From: Comamonas sp. B21-038
GTDB lineage: Bacteria > Pseudomonadota > Gammaproteobacteria > Burkholderiales > Burkholderiaceae_C
DNA: 64,000 nucleotides
Direction of reading: 5' to 3'
Assembly: GCF_022387135.1 (NCBI RefSeq)
Contig: NZ_CP092462.1
Coordinates: 2,418,001-2,482,000 of the forward strand
Below, in pieces: positions 16,391 through 24,468 of the stretch (position 1 is the stretch's first letter; every line of letters begins with the position of its first letter). The notes under the pieces were generated by a model. That model saw only the letters and a program-made list of their open reading frames with translations. It was not told the origin of the DNA and searched no databases. The translations under genes and the position numbers were made by a program.

Positions 16391-17134
16391 ATGCATGCTT
16401 TGCACAACAAGATTGCGCTGGTCACCGGAGCGGCCAGCGGCCTGGGCGCTGCCATCGCCAAGCAGCTGGTGGGCGCTGGTGCCCGCGTTGCGCTGGCCGA
16501 CCTGCCCTCGGGCCAGGGCGGCAAAGTCGGCAAGGTGGCGCTGTGCTCCGACGGCTGGGGCACCGCAACGATGTCCTTGCACTTTGATGTCAGCAAGCCC
16601 GCCGAAGTGGCCGAGGCCATGGCCGCGTTGCAGGCGCAATGGGGCGGCCTCGATATCCTGGTGAACAACGCCGGCACCGACCATACGGCATCGATTGACG
16701 AGATCGGCGAGCAGGAATGGCGCCGCGTGGTGGACACCAACCTCTATGGGCCGTTTTTGCTGACCAAGGCGGCGCTGCCGCTGCTGCGCCAATCGGACGC
16801 GGGCCGGGGCGGGCACATCGTCAACGTCGCGTCGACAGCCTCCTTGCGGGCTTGGCCCAATGCCAGTGCCTACCACGCCAGCAAATGGGGCCTGCGGGGC
16901 CTGAGTGAAGCGATGCATACCGAGCTGCGCGCGCTGGGCATCCGGGTGACCACGCTGTTTGCTGGCGGCATGCGCACCCCTTTTCTGCTGGAGCGCTTTC
17001 CGGATATCGACCAGACGCTGCTGCAGGACCCGGACAACGTGGCCAGCATGGTGCAGTTTCTGCTGGGCATGCCGCGCGGCTCGGTCGTGGCCGAAGTGAT
17101 GGTGCTGCCCGACCAGGAGACCTCATGGCCATGA
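16391..17134 (+). CDS. Short-chain dehydrogenase/reductase (SDR)
   Basis: Classical NAD(P)-dependent oxidoreductase of 247 residues: cofactor loop TGAASGLG (about 13), structural NNAG, catalytic Ser in NVASTAS, and catalytic Tyr-Lys in YHASK. The upstream open frame is not coding in context; ATG 16391 follows the sigma-54 promoter. It is first of a four-gene operon with a GT9 transferase, the heptose adenylyltransferase and gmhA. A role in modifying a sugar or its nucleotide derivative is therefore plausible, but the substrate is not readable. Confidence 0.85.
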   Translation: MHALHNKIALVTGAASGLGAAIAKQLVGAGARVALADLPSGQGGKVGKVALCSDGWGTATMSLHFDVSKPAEVAEAMAALQAQWGGLDILVNNAGTDHTASIDEIGEQEWRRVVDTNLYGPFLLTKAALPLLRQSDAGRGGHIVNVASTASLRAWPNASAYHASKWGLRGLSEAMHTELRALGIRVTTLFAGGMRTPFLLERFPDIDQTLLQDPDNVASMVQFLLGMPRGSVVAEVMVLPDQETSWP

Positions 17135-18306
17135 ACAGCCGCTGGGCCCAGGCCCGCAACATCCTGGCGGTGCGCCTGGACAACATGGGCGATGTGCTGA
17201 TGACCTCGCCGGCACTGCGTGCGCTGCACAGCGGCCACCCCCAGGCACGCGTCACCTTGCTGACCTCGGCCGCCGGCGCGCAGGCGGCCCGCCGCATCAA
17301 GGCGGTCGACCGGACCCTCATCTATGACGCGCCCTGGTCTGGCGGTCCTGGCAGCCAAAGCCGCTCGGCGCAGACCGATCTGCGCCTGATCGAGACCTTG
17401 GCCCGGCACCAGTTCGATGCGGCCGTGGTGTTCACGGTCTGTACGCAAAGCGCGCTGCCGGCCGCGCTGACCTGCAGGCTGGCGGGCATTCCGCTGCGGC
17501 TGGCCCATGCGCGTGAGAACCCCTATGCGCTGCTGAGCGACTGGGTGCCGGAGACCGACACCGCGATCGCCGTGGCACGCCATGAGGTGCAACGGCAGCT
17601 GGACCTGGTGTGCCATGTGGGCTTCGAGACCCGCGACGAGCGCCTGCAGCTGCAGTACAGTGCGCAGGATGTGCAGCGCATGCGCGAGACGATGGCCGCC
17701 TTTGGCGGCGATGCCAGCCGCCCCTATCTGGTGGTGCACCCCGGTGCCAGCGCCGCATCCCGGCGCTATCCGGCGGCGGCCTTTGGGCGTGCAGCTGCGC
17801 AGTTGCAGGCACACACGGGCATGCAGATCATCTTCAGCGGCGCGCGTGATGAGATCGGCCTGGCCATCGAGGCCACGGCCCAGATGCCGCAGATGCCGGT
17901 CAACCTGATGGGCCATCTGAGCCTGGGTGAGCTGGCCGCGCTGATTGCCGGTGCGCGCGCCCTGGTCTGCAACAACACCGGGCCGGCGCACATCGCAGCG
18001 GCGCTGCAGACGCCGGTGGTCGTGCTGTATGCGTTGACCAACCCGCAGCACACGCCATGGCAGTCTCCCTCGCGGGTGCTGAGCCACGACGTGCCTTGCA
18101 GGAACTGCCTCAAGAGCCTGTGCCCGCAGCTGCACCACCACTGCCTGGCGCTGATCGAGCCGGAACGCGTGGTGCACGCCGTACTCGACCTGCTGGGACT
18201 GCCGGTGCCAGCGCCATCGCCTTCAGTGGCACAGCCGTTGCCCTCGCGCGCCCATGCACCCCTGATCACCACCCCGATGCCAGCGCTGCTGCGCGGCATT
18301 CCCTGA
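17125..18306 (+). CDS. Glycosyltransferase family 9 (heptosyltransferase-like)
   Basis: Second GT9 enzyme, 393 residues. The N-terminus VRLDNMGDVLMTSPALRALH and donor-site CNNTGPAHIAAALQTPVVVLY are typical of ADP-heptose:LPS heptosyltransferases. HPGASAASRRYPAAAFG marks the central loop, and a CRNCLKSLCPQLHHHC stretch parallels that in the GT9 at 3896. AGGAG at 17115-17119 supports ATG 17125, which overlaps the SDR gene by 10 bases. It lies directly upstream of the ADP-heptose synthesis genes, supporting heptose as donor. Confidence 0.87.
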   Translation: MAMNSRWAQARNILAVRLDNMGDVLMTSPALRALHSGHPQARVTLLTSAAGAQAARRIKAVDRTLIYDAPWSGGPGSQSRSAQTDLRLIETLARHQFDAAVVFTVCTQSALPAALTCRLAGIPLRLAHARENPYALLSDWVPETDTAIAVARHEVQRQLDLVCHVGFETRDERLQLQYSAQDVQRMRETMAAFGGDASRPYLVVHPGASAASRRYPAAAFGRAAAQLQAHTGMQIIFSGARDEIGLAIEATAQMPQMPVNLMGHLSLGELAALIAGARALVCNNTGPAHIAAALQTPVVVLYALTNPQHTPWQSPSRVLSHDVPCRNCLKSLCPQLHHHCLALIEPERVVHAVLDLLGLPVPAPSPSVAQPLPSRAHAPLITTPMPALLRGIP

Positions 18307-18327
18307 CCACCACAGGCCTCCCATCCT

Positions 18328-18819
18328 ATGTACACCGACAAAATCTGCCCCCGCCCCGATATGCCGCAGCGTGCCCGGGCGCTGCCCCGCCCGCTGGTGT
18401 TCACCAATGGCGTGTTCGACCTGCTGCACCTGGGCCATGTCGAATGCCTGGAAGCGGCGCAGCAGCAGGGCGCGTCGCTGGTGGTCGGCATCAATACCGA
18501 CCGTTCGGTCCAGATGCTGGCCAAGGGCCCCGGCCGGCCGCTGAACCCGGAAGCCGAGCGTGCCGCACTGATTGCCGCGCTGGAGTGCGTGTCCCTGGTG
18601 GTGCTGTTCGACGAAAAAACCCCGCTGGCCCTGATCGAAGCGCTGCGGCCAGACATCTACGTCAAGGGCGGCGACTACCACGAAAGCACCTTGCAGGAAG
18701 CGCGCCTGATGGAGCAATGGGGCGGCATCACCGCCATCCTCGACTACCTGCCCGGCCACTCGACCACCGCGCTGATACGCCGCGCCCACCATATCCAAAC
18801 CATGGGGATTTCCACATGA
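18328..18819 (+). CDS. hldC: D-glycero-beta-D-manno-heptose 1-phosphate adenylyltransferase
   Basis: Cytidylyltransferase-like enzyme of 163 residues, equivalent to the HldE C-terminal domain (RfaE2), that joins AMP to heptose-1-phosphate to form ADP-heptose. The nucleotide-binding motif is FTNGVFDLLHLGHVECLE with the HxGH signature HLGH. VKGGDYHESTL and GHSTTALIRR complete the family pattern. It ends with ATGA shared with gmhA. Together with the kinase at 23 it reconstitutes a split HldE. Confidence 0.92.
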   Translation: MYTDKICPRPDMPQRARALPRPLVFTNGVFDLLHLGHVECLEAAQQQGASLVVGINTDRSVQMLAKGPGRPLNPEAERAALIAALECVSLVVLFDEKTPLALIEALRPDIYVKGGDYHESTLQEARLMEQWGGITAILDYLPGHSTTALIRRAHHIQTMGIST

Positions 18820-19466
18820 GAGCCTTCAAGAACCTGCCCCTCCCGCCGCTTCCGCTCAGCGCCGAAGAGCCGCGCTCCTATGCCGTGGCACTGCGCGAGC
18901 ACCTGAGCCTGTTTGACACCTTGGACAGCCTGCAGGCGGACGTGCAGAACGCCGCCGCGATGGTGGTGCGCACCCTGAGCAGCGGCGGCAAGCTGATGCT
19001 CTGCGGCAATGGCGGATCGGCCGCCGACAGCCAGCACATTGCCGCCGAGCTGACCGGCCGCTTTGTGCAGGACCGCCGTCCCCTGGCGGCCATCGCGCTA
19101 ACCACCGACAGCTCGGCGCTGACCTGTATTGGCAACGACTACGATTTCAGCGAGGTGTTCTCCCGCCAGGTCATCGGCCTGGGGCGCCCCGGTGACTGCC
19201 TGTTGGCCATCTCCACCTCGGGTACTTCGGCGAATGTCGTCAAGGCGGTCGAGGCCGCCCAGCGCCTGCAGATCAGCACGGTCGCACTGTCCGGCCGCGA
19301 CGGCGGGCGCCTGCGCAGCCTGTGTGATGCGGCGATCGTCGTGCCTTCTGCGACCACGGCCCGCATCCAGGAAGCGCATATCTTTGTCGGCCACGCGCTG
19401 TGCGCGCTCATTGAAGAGGGCCTGTACAAAAACGGCCAACTTAGCACCACCGCGCCGCTGCACTGA
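18816..19466 (+). CDS. gmhA: Phosphoheptose isomerase
   Basis: Converts sedoheptulose-7-phosphate to D-glycero-D-manno-heptose-7-phosphate, the first step of ADP-heptose synthesis. The SIS-domain signature LCGNGGSAADSQHIAAELTGRF is nearly the family consensus, with ALTTDSSALTCIGNDY and ISTSGTSANV following. The ATG at 18816 overlaps the previous stop as ATGA; the much longer upstream frame is shadow. The length of 216 residues is slightly above the usual 190-200, from an N-terminal Pro-rich extension. Confidence 0.92.
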   Translation: MRAFKNLPLPPLPLSAEEPRSYAVALREHLSLFDTLDSLQADVQNAAAMVVRTLSSGGKLMLCGNGGSAADSQHIAAELTGRFVQDRRPLAAIALTTDSSALTCIGNDYDFSEVFSRQVIGLGRPGDCLLAISTSGTSANVVKAVEAAQRLQISTVALSGRDGGRLRSLCDAAIVVPSATTARIQEAHIFVGHALCALIEEGLYKNGQLSTTAPLH

Positions 19467-19487
19467 GCCGGGGCACCGGGCGGCGCC

Positions 19488-20552
19488 TTACCGGCAAGCG
19501 CCCAGCGGGCTCCCGCAATGCCGCTCGGTGTAGCCGTCGGGGTTGTCGCGCTGCCAGCGCCAGCTGTCCACACACATGTCGTGCAGGCTGCGGGTGGCAC
19601 GCCAGCCCAGCAACTGCCTGGCGCGCGTTGCGTCGGCAAAGTAGGCCGGCACATCGCCCGGCCGCCGCGCCTCGATCCGGAACGGAATGCGCAGGCCGTT
19701 GGCGGCTTCAAAGGCGCGCACCATCTCCAGCACCGAATAGCCCCGGCCGGTGCCCAGGTTGACGGTGACCATCCCCCCTTGGCGCTGGCCACGCAGGTAC
19801 TGCAACGCAGCCATATGGCCCTCCACCAGGTCCATCACATGGAGATAGTCGCGCACACAGGTGCCATCGGCCGTGGGGTAATCCGCCCCAAAGATGGACA
19901 GGTGGGCGCGGCGCCCACTGGCGACCTGGCTGATGAACGGCATCAGGTTGTTGGGAACGCCGATCGGGTGCTCCCCCAGCCGCCCGCTGGCATGCGCGCC
20001 GAACGGGTTGAAATAGCGCAGGCAGGCGATACGCCAGTCCGGCGACGCCGCCTGCAGATCGGCCAGGCAGCGCTCCACCATCCATTTGCTGCTCGCATAG
20101 GGGTTCTGCGTGTTGCCGCAGGGGGCCGATTCGGTCAGCGGCAGGTGCTGGGGCAGCGGCGCGCCGTAGACGGTGGCCGACGACGAAAACACCAGGGTCT
20201 GCACGCCCTGGGCCTGCATCGCTTCCAGCAGCTGCAAGCTCCCGGCGACATTGCTGGCGTAATAGTGGACCGGCAGCGCCACCGAGGCGCCTGCGGCCTT
20301 CAGTCCGGCAAAATGCAGCACCGCATCCACCTTGTGTGGGCCCGTCAACGCCTGCTGCAGTGCGCTGCCATCACGCACGTCGCCGACCACCAGGCGCAAT
20401 TTGCGCCCTGCCATCTGCTGCACGCGGCGCAGCGCCTCTGGGGCGCTGTTGCAGAGGTTGTCGATGACCGTGACGTCATCGCCGTGTTCGAGCAGGCGCA
20501 GGCACATATGCGATCCGATATAGCCTGCGCCGCCAGTCACCAGCAGGTGCAT
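19488..20552 (-). CDS. galE: UDP-glucose 4-epimerase
   Basis: Interconverts UDP-glucose and UDP-galactose. An extended SDR of 354 residues: VTGGAGYIGSHM at the N-terminus binds NAD, SSSATVYG holds the catalytic Ser/Thr, YASSK the Tyr-Lys pair, and RYFNPFGAH is characteristic of GalE. ATG 20552 is used because the frame upstream lacks homology. It converges on gmhA with only 21 bases between stops. A full-match sigma-54 element lies 95-108 bases upstream, so it appears to supply galactose units to the same glycan programme. Confidence 0.9.
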   Translation of the reverse strand: MHLLVTGGAGYIGSHMCLRLLEHGDDVTVIDNLCNSAPEALRRVQQMAGRKLRLVVGDVRDGSALQQALTGPHKVDAVLHFAGLKAAGASVALPVHYYASNVAGSLQLLEAMQAQGVQTLVFSSSATVYGAPLPQHLPLTESAPCGNTQNPYASSKWMVERCLADLQAASPDWRIACLRYFNPFGAHASGRLGEHPIGVPNNLMPFISQVASGRRAHLSIFGADYPTADGTCVRDYLHVMDLVEGHMAALQYLRGQRQGGMVTVNLGTGRGYSVLEMVRAFEAANGLRIPFRIEARRPGDVPAYFADATRARQLLGWRATRSLHDMCVDSWRWQRDNPDGYTERHCGSPLGACR

Positions 20553-20646
20553 GCGCGCTCTCCGTGGGCCTCGCTCCCCGGGATGGAGGTCAGCGCACCC
20601 GCAGCACGGCAGGTGCCCCTGACATGGAGCGATACCAGCCCCGGCG

Positions 20647-20660
20647 GCAATCGCCATGCC
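20647..20660 (-). promoter_or_regulatory. Sigma-54 -24/-12 promoter of galE
   Basis: On the minus strand this reads GGCATGGCGATTGC, identical to the element at 16343. It lies in the gap between the YetF-like gene and galE. Transcription would start near 20635, giving an 83-base leader. Confidence 0.72.
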
Positions 20661-20752
20661 TGCATGGGCATGGCGGGGCGGTGTGGCGTGGGCGCAGTGT
20701 CTTGCACCGCAGCCGCGCCCGGGTCCGCGCGGCCGCGTCAGCGGTTGCTGCG

Positions 20753-21232
20753 TCAGCGTTCGGTGCGCGCGGACGGGATTTTTTGCACCGTGATCTGGCC
20801 ATCAGCCTCCAGAAACATCGACTGCACCTGGTCCATCTCGCAGTCGCATGCCCGCAAGGCGGTGTTGATCTCGTTGCGGGAGATGCGGTGGCGCTTTCTG
20901 ACGGCGTCGAACAGCACCCCGTCGCGGCCCAGCAGCACCGCCTCTCCCTCCAAAATGCGCTCGGCCGCGCCGAAGTGGGTCGTCACCAAGGCCACCAGGG
21001 CATTGACCAGCAGCAGCACTGCGCAGACGATCAGCCCGCCCCACAGCGACTGGTCCTTGCCGACCATCGAGGGCCCCGCCGCCTCGCTCAGCAGCATCAC
21101 CACCAGCAGATCAAACGGCGTGAACTGGCCGACCGTACGCTTGCCGCTCATCCGCATCAGCAGCAGCAACACGACATAGACCACCGCCCCTCTGGCGATG
21201 AGCTCCCACACATCCAGATCCATTTCGAACAT
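20753..21232 (-). CDS. YetF-like (DUF421) membrane protein
   Basis: A 159-residue protein with about three N-terminal membrane helices and a small cytoplasmic C-terminal domain. LLMRMSGKRTVGQFTPFDLL is the conserved loop of the DUF421/YetF family, followed by VVMLLSEAAGPSMVG. ATG 21232 is preceded by AGAGGTG. The family is widespread in stress-related loci, but its biochemical role is not established. It is followed downstream on the same strand by galE, across the sigma-54 element, and preceded by the isochorismatase-like gene 19 bases away. Confidence 0.82.
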   Translation of the reverse strand: MFEMDLDVWELIARGAVVYVVLLLLMRMSGKRTVGQFTPFDLLVVMLLSEAAGPSMVGKDQSLWGGLIVCAVLLLVNALVALVTTHFGAAERILEGEAVLLGRDGVLFDAVRKRHRISRNEINTALRACDCEMDQVQSMFLEADGQITVQKIPSARTER

Positions 21233-21251
21233 GAACACCTCTTGGGACGTT

Positions 21252-21821
21252 TCAGCGGCCTTTGGCCGTGGAGCAGCCAAACGCGGTTTTCAGCTGCGCG
21301 AGTGCCGCGCACTTGCGCTCGGCCGTCACGCTGGCAGTGCAATCCGACGGCACCGCCACCTGGTAGCCCAGCATGCAGGCATCGGTCGCCGTCGTGAACA
21401 CGCACATATCGGTGATGAAGCCGACGACGACGACCTTCTTGACCCCCATCTTGGACAGCAGATGCTGCAAAGGGGTGGAATGGAAGCCCGAATGCTGGGG
21501 TTTGAGAACGCGCAGGTCCTGCGCGTGCGGTGCCAGCATTTGTGCAACATCGCCGCGCAGCCCCGGCAACGCTTGGCAGTTGCCCAGCACATCGCTGAAC
21601 TCACTGTGCCAGGTGCCGTAATTGTCGTTGGCATAGACGGCGATGGCCCCGCGCTGGCGCATGCGGCGCTTGAGCTGCGCGATGGCACGTGCTGCCTCCA
21701 GAATGTCCGGCAGCATGCGGTCGGCCCCCGGAAACTGGAACGGGTTGATCACATCCACCAACAGCATCGCCACCTGGCTGCGAGGCAGCCGCGTGGGCTG
21801 CAAGGACGGCTGGGCAGGCAT
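21252..21821 (-). CDS. Isochorismatase-family cysteine hydrolase
   Basis: A 189-residue alpha/beta hydrolase of the nicotinamidase/isochorismatase superfamily. AMLLVDVINPFQFPG carries the catalytic Asp, and VVVGFITDMCVFTTATDA the nucleophilic Cys with the cis-peptide loop. No motif distinguishes nicotinamidase from other amidases. ATG 21821 avoids overlap with the ferritin-like gene upstream (17-base gap). Likely cotranscribed with ferritin-like, then YetF-like. Confidence 0.82.
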   Translation of the reverse strand: MPAQPSLQPTRLPRSQVAMLLVDVINPFQFPGADRMLPDILEAARAIAQLKRRMRQRGAIAVYANDNYGTWHSEFSDVLGNCQALPGLRGDVAQMLAPHAQDLRVLKPQHSGFHSTPLQHLLSKMGVKKVVVVGFITDMCVFTTATDACMLGYQVAVPSDCTASVTAERKCAALAQLKTAFGCSTAKGR

Positions 21822-21837
21822 GGGCAGACGCCCCTCC

Positions 21838-22446
21838 TCAGAGCATGCGCTCGCGCTGCTGCTCGGCCCGGGAGGCACCAATCGCCGTCTCGACGTTCTT
21901 CACTTCTTCAGGCGGCGGCAGCACCGCTGGCATGCCCATGCGCGCGATCGACAGCTCACGGCACCAGCCCTGGGTGTGGTAGAGGTGGTGGTCCTCGTCC
22001 TTCTCCACCTGGCTGTGTGCCTCCTTCAATGCCTTGGCCGTATCCCCCTTGGCCACGTCTGCCACCTTGCCAAGCAGCTCCCAGTTCGCATGGTCCTTGG
22101 TTTCGGCATGGACCACGCATTCGCAGGCGACCACTTCGGCTGCCTGGGGATCGCCGCCGGCCTGGGCCAGCTGCATCGCCTTGACCAGCGACAGGCCAAT
22201 GTGCTTGACGACCTGGCGCGACGGGGCCGCCTCATCGGCGTTGATGCCCAGCCTTTCACAGGTGGCGCGCACGATTTTCTGGTGGGTCAGGGTTTCGTCC
22301 AGGTATTCCTGCCATTCCTTCTTGAGGTCTTCGTTGACCGCGCAGTCCAGTGCAGCGCGGTAGACCTGCTCACCCCCGAGTTCAGTCTCCATCATCTGCA
22401 GCAGCAGGTCTTTCAAGGCGGCTTCGTCATAGCGTGGTTTGGTCAT
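21838..22446 (-). CDS. Ferritin-like four-helix protein
   Basis: A 202-residue, mostly helical, acidic protein. Regularly spaced Glu/His motifs occur in predicted helices (METELGGEQVYRAALD, DETLTHQKIV, ECVVHAETKDHANWEL, EKDEDHHLYHTQGWC), consistent with a di-iron or ferritin-like bundle. AGGAG stands just before ATG 22446. I recognise the fold class, not a named family. It heads a leftward group with an isochorismatase-like and a YetF-like gene, a combination that suggests oxidative or general stress. Confidence 0.65.
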   Translation of the reverse strand: MTKPRYDEAALKDLLLQMMETELGGEQVYRAALDCAVNEDLKKEWQEYLDETLTHQKIVRATCERLGINADEAAPSRQVVKHIGLSLVKAMQLAQAGGDPQAAEVVACECVVHAETKDHANWELLGKVADVAKGDTAKALKEAHSQVEKDEDHHLYHTQGWCRELSIARMGMPAVLPPPEEVKNVETAIGASRAEQQRERML

Positions 22447-22852
22447 CGTGGACTCCTGTGGGTGGAAAAGATGCCCTTGATGGTGGCCTTCCTCCTCGCA
22501 GGTTCCAAGTAGGAGTTGGCGTATAGCGCTGTAGCCGCCGATCCAAAAAACCAAAATTGAACTTTTTTACATGGATTCATGGGCTTGAAGGGCGTGCCAG
22601 GCACGCTGTTTGCCATGCCCTCCTCCGGTGCGCGGACACATATTCTGGCGGCTGGCCTGGGGCCGGGCGCGATCTCATCGGGAGAAGCGCAAACGCCTGT
22701 CGGGCAGGGGGTCCGATCCCCCACAGCCCTGTCCGTTGTGTAGGCCAAGGCGCCGACATGCAGGCAGAACCCTGCTGACGGGGCCAGCCGCAGTGGCGCT
22801 GCACCATAATTCTTACAGGTGTAAACATATTGACGTTCACAAAGGGGTTGCC
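22447..22852. other. Divergent intergenic region, stress genes and stressosome operon
   Basis: These 406 bp separate the ferritin-like gene and rsbR. Short open frames have no ribosome binding site or domain. The last 60 bases before rsbR are AT-richer, with a CATAAT-like -10 at about 22804 and the inverted TTACAGGTGTAA at about 22813-22824. Neither is firm. Confidence 0.4.
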
Positions 22853-23689
22853 GTGCGCACTCATCAGCAGTTATTGGTCGGGTTGTTGGAGCGCGAGAAA
22901 TCCGCGCTGGTCGATTCTTGGATGCTGGCTGCTAGCGGTCCGCAGGCCCCGGAAAAAGCGCGAACCGAGGCCGCAGAAATCCTGACGGCCTTGCTGCCCG
23001 CGGTGGCCTCCGGTGATCTGCAGAACTCCGGCTCTGCCGCATGGCAGCCGGTCAAAGCAGCGTTGGAGCGCCTGTCCGCCTCGCGCGCGGCGCAGGGCAG
23101 CACGGCAGGCAGCACCAGTGCCTTTGTGCTGGCGCTCAAGCAACCGATCTTCGAAGCCTTGCAGCGGGAGCTGGCCACCGACTCGCATACGCTGGTCGAG
23201 GCGATTGCACAGGTGACGCGGTACGTCGATGCACTGGCGCAATGGACGATGGACGCTTACCAGCGCACACGCGAGCAACTCATCTCCCGCCAGCAGGAGG
23301 AACTGCTGGAGCTGTCCACCCCGGTCATCAAGCTGTGGGAGGGTGTGCTGGCGGTACCGATGATCGGCACACTCGATTCGAGCCGGACGCAGCTGGTGAT
23401 GGAGTCGCTCCTCCAGCGCATCGTGGAGACCGAGTCGGCCTTGGCCATCATTGACATCACCGGCGTGCCTACGGTGGACACCCTGGTGGCCCAGCACCTG
23501 CTCAAGACCGTGACCGCCATCCGCCTGATGGGCGCCGATTGCATTATTTGCGGCATCCGTCCGCAAATTGCACAAACCATCGTGCATCTGGGCATCGACC
23601 TGCAGTCGGTGACGACCAAGGCGACCTTGGCCGATGCACTGGCGCTGGCGCTCAAGCGCAACGGCTATACCTTCACAAAGACCAAGTAG
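22853..23689 (+). CDS. rsbR: RsbR-type stressosome protein (N-terminal sensor plus STAS)
   Basis: Stressosome core component of 278 residues. The N-terminal half (about 1-150) is a helical RsbRD-type sensor domain beginning THQQLLVGLLEREKSALVDSW. The C-terminal STAS domain covers about 160-275 (ELSTPVIKLWEGVLAVPMIG, DITGVPTVDTLVAQHLLK). The Thr/Ser positions typically phosphorylated by RsbT lie in the VPTVDT loop. The start is GTG 22853 behind AAAGGGG. It precedes rsbS by 10 bases. In known systems RsbR and RsbS form a large complex that sequesters RsbT until stress. Confidence 0.87.
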   Translation: MRTHQQLLVGLLEREKSALVDSWMLAASGPQAPEKARTEAAEILTALLPAVASGDLQNSGSAAWQPVKAALERLSASRAAQGSTAGSTSAFVLALKQPIFEALQRELATDSHTLVEAIAQVTRYVDALAQWTMDAYQRTREQLISRQQEELLELSTPVIKLWEGVLAVPMIGTLDSSRTQLVMESLLQRIVETESALAIIDITGVPTVDTLVAQHLLKTVTAIRLMGADCIICGIRPQIAQTIVHLGIDLQSVTTKATLADALALALKRNGYTFTKTK

Positions 23690-23699
23690 GCCACGCACC

Positions 23700-24074
23700 A
23701 TGTACCGCATTCCTATTTTGCGCATGGGGCAGACCTTGCTGGTCACCATCCAGATCGATATGGAAGACCAGACTGCCATGGCGCTGCAGGATGACCTGGC
23801 CGAGCAGATCTCGAAGACGGGCGCCAGCGGCGTGCTGATCGACATCTCCGCCCTGGAAATCGTCGATTCCTTCGTGGGCCGCATGCTGGCGGCGATATCG
23901 GGCATTGGCCAGATTCTGGATGCCACCACGGTGGTTGTCGGCATGCAGCCGGCGGTCGCCATCACGCTGGTAGAGCTGGGCATGTCGCTCGACGGTGTCA
24001 AAACCGCACTGAATGTGAGCCGCGGGATGGCGCTTTTGCAAGCCCGCGCTGATGGAGATGACTTTGTCGCATGA
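23700..24074 (+). CDS. rsbS: RsbS-type STAS antagonist
   Basis: Single STAS-domain protein of 124 residues. LIDISALEIVDSFVGRMLAAI closely matches the RsbS phospho-site loop, with the Ser that RsbT phosphorylates. It begins at ATG 23700 and overlaps rsbT by 23 bases. With RsbR it should form the stressosome shell; its phosphorylation releases RsbT. Confidence 0.88.
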   Translation: MYRIPILRMGQTLLVTIQIDMEDQTAMALQDDLAEQISKTGASGVLIDISALEIVDSFVGRMLAAISGIGQILDATTVVVGMQPAVAITLVELGMSLDGVKTALNVSRGMALLQARADGDDFVA

Positions 24075-24468
24075 AACCCAGGGCTCCGTACCCTTGCGCA
24101 GTGAGGCTGACATCGTCGCCAGCCGCCAGATGGTGCGCAAGCTGGCCGTTCAGCTGAAGTTCTCGCTGGTCGACCAGACCAAGATGATCACGGCTGCCAG
24201 CGAGTTGTCGCGCAATACGGTGGTCTACGGCGGGGGCGGTGACATGGAATGGGAGCTGCTGGCCGATGGCCTGCGCCAGGGGCTTCGCCTGCGCTTTCGG
24301 GACCAGGGGCCGGGTATCCCGGACCTGGGCCTGGCCCTCAAAGATGGCTGGACCTCGGGCAAGGGCATGGGGCTGGGACTGTCGGGCAGCAAGCGGCTGG
24401 TCCATGACTTCGAGCTGGAATCAACGGTGGGGGTTGGCACCTGCGTCAGCGTGACCCGATGGAAATAA
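24052..24468 (+). CDS. rsbT: RsbT-type serine/threonine kinase
   Basis: GHKL-type switch kinase of 138 residues. The N-box is ASELSRNTVVYGGGG, the ADP loop RDQGPGIPDL, and the lid/G2 region GMGLGLSGSKRLV, all intact. It phosphorylates RsbR and RsbS and, once freed, normally activates a PP2C phosphatase. Here the adjacent gene is an ATPase/PP2C fusion, overlapping by 10 bases. An in-frame ATG at 24058 is an alternative start. Confidence 0.9.
   Translation: MEMTLSHETQGSVPLRSEADIVASRQMVRKLAVQLKFSLVDQTKMITAASELSRNTVVYGGGGDMEWELLADGLRQGLRLRFRDQGPGIPDLGLALKDGWTSGKGMGLGLSGSKRLVHDFELESTVGVGTCVSVTRWK

Noticed and set aside
16870..18177. A 435-codon minus-strand frame over the SDR/GT9 genes
   Set aside because: The sense strand holds clear SDR and GT9 motifs; the antisense frame has none and no ribosome site.
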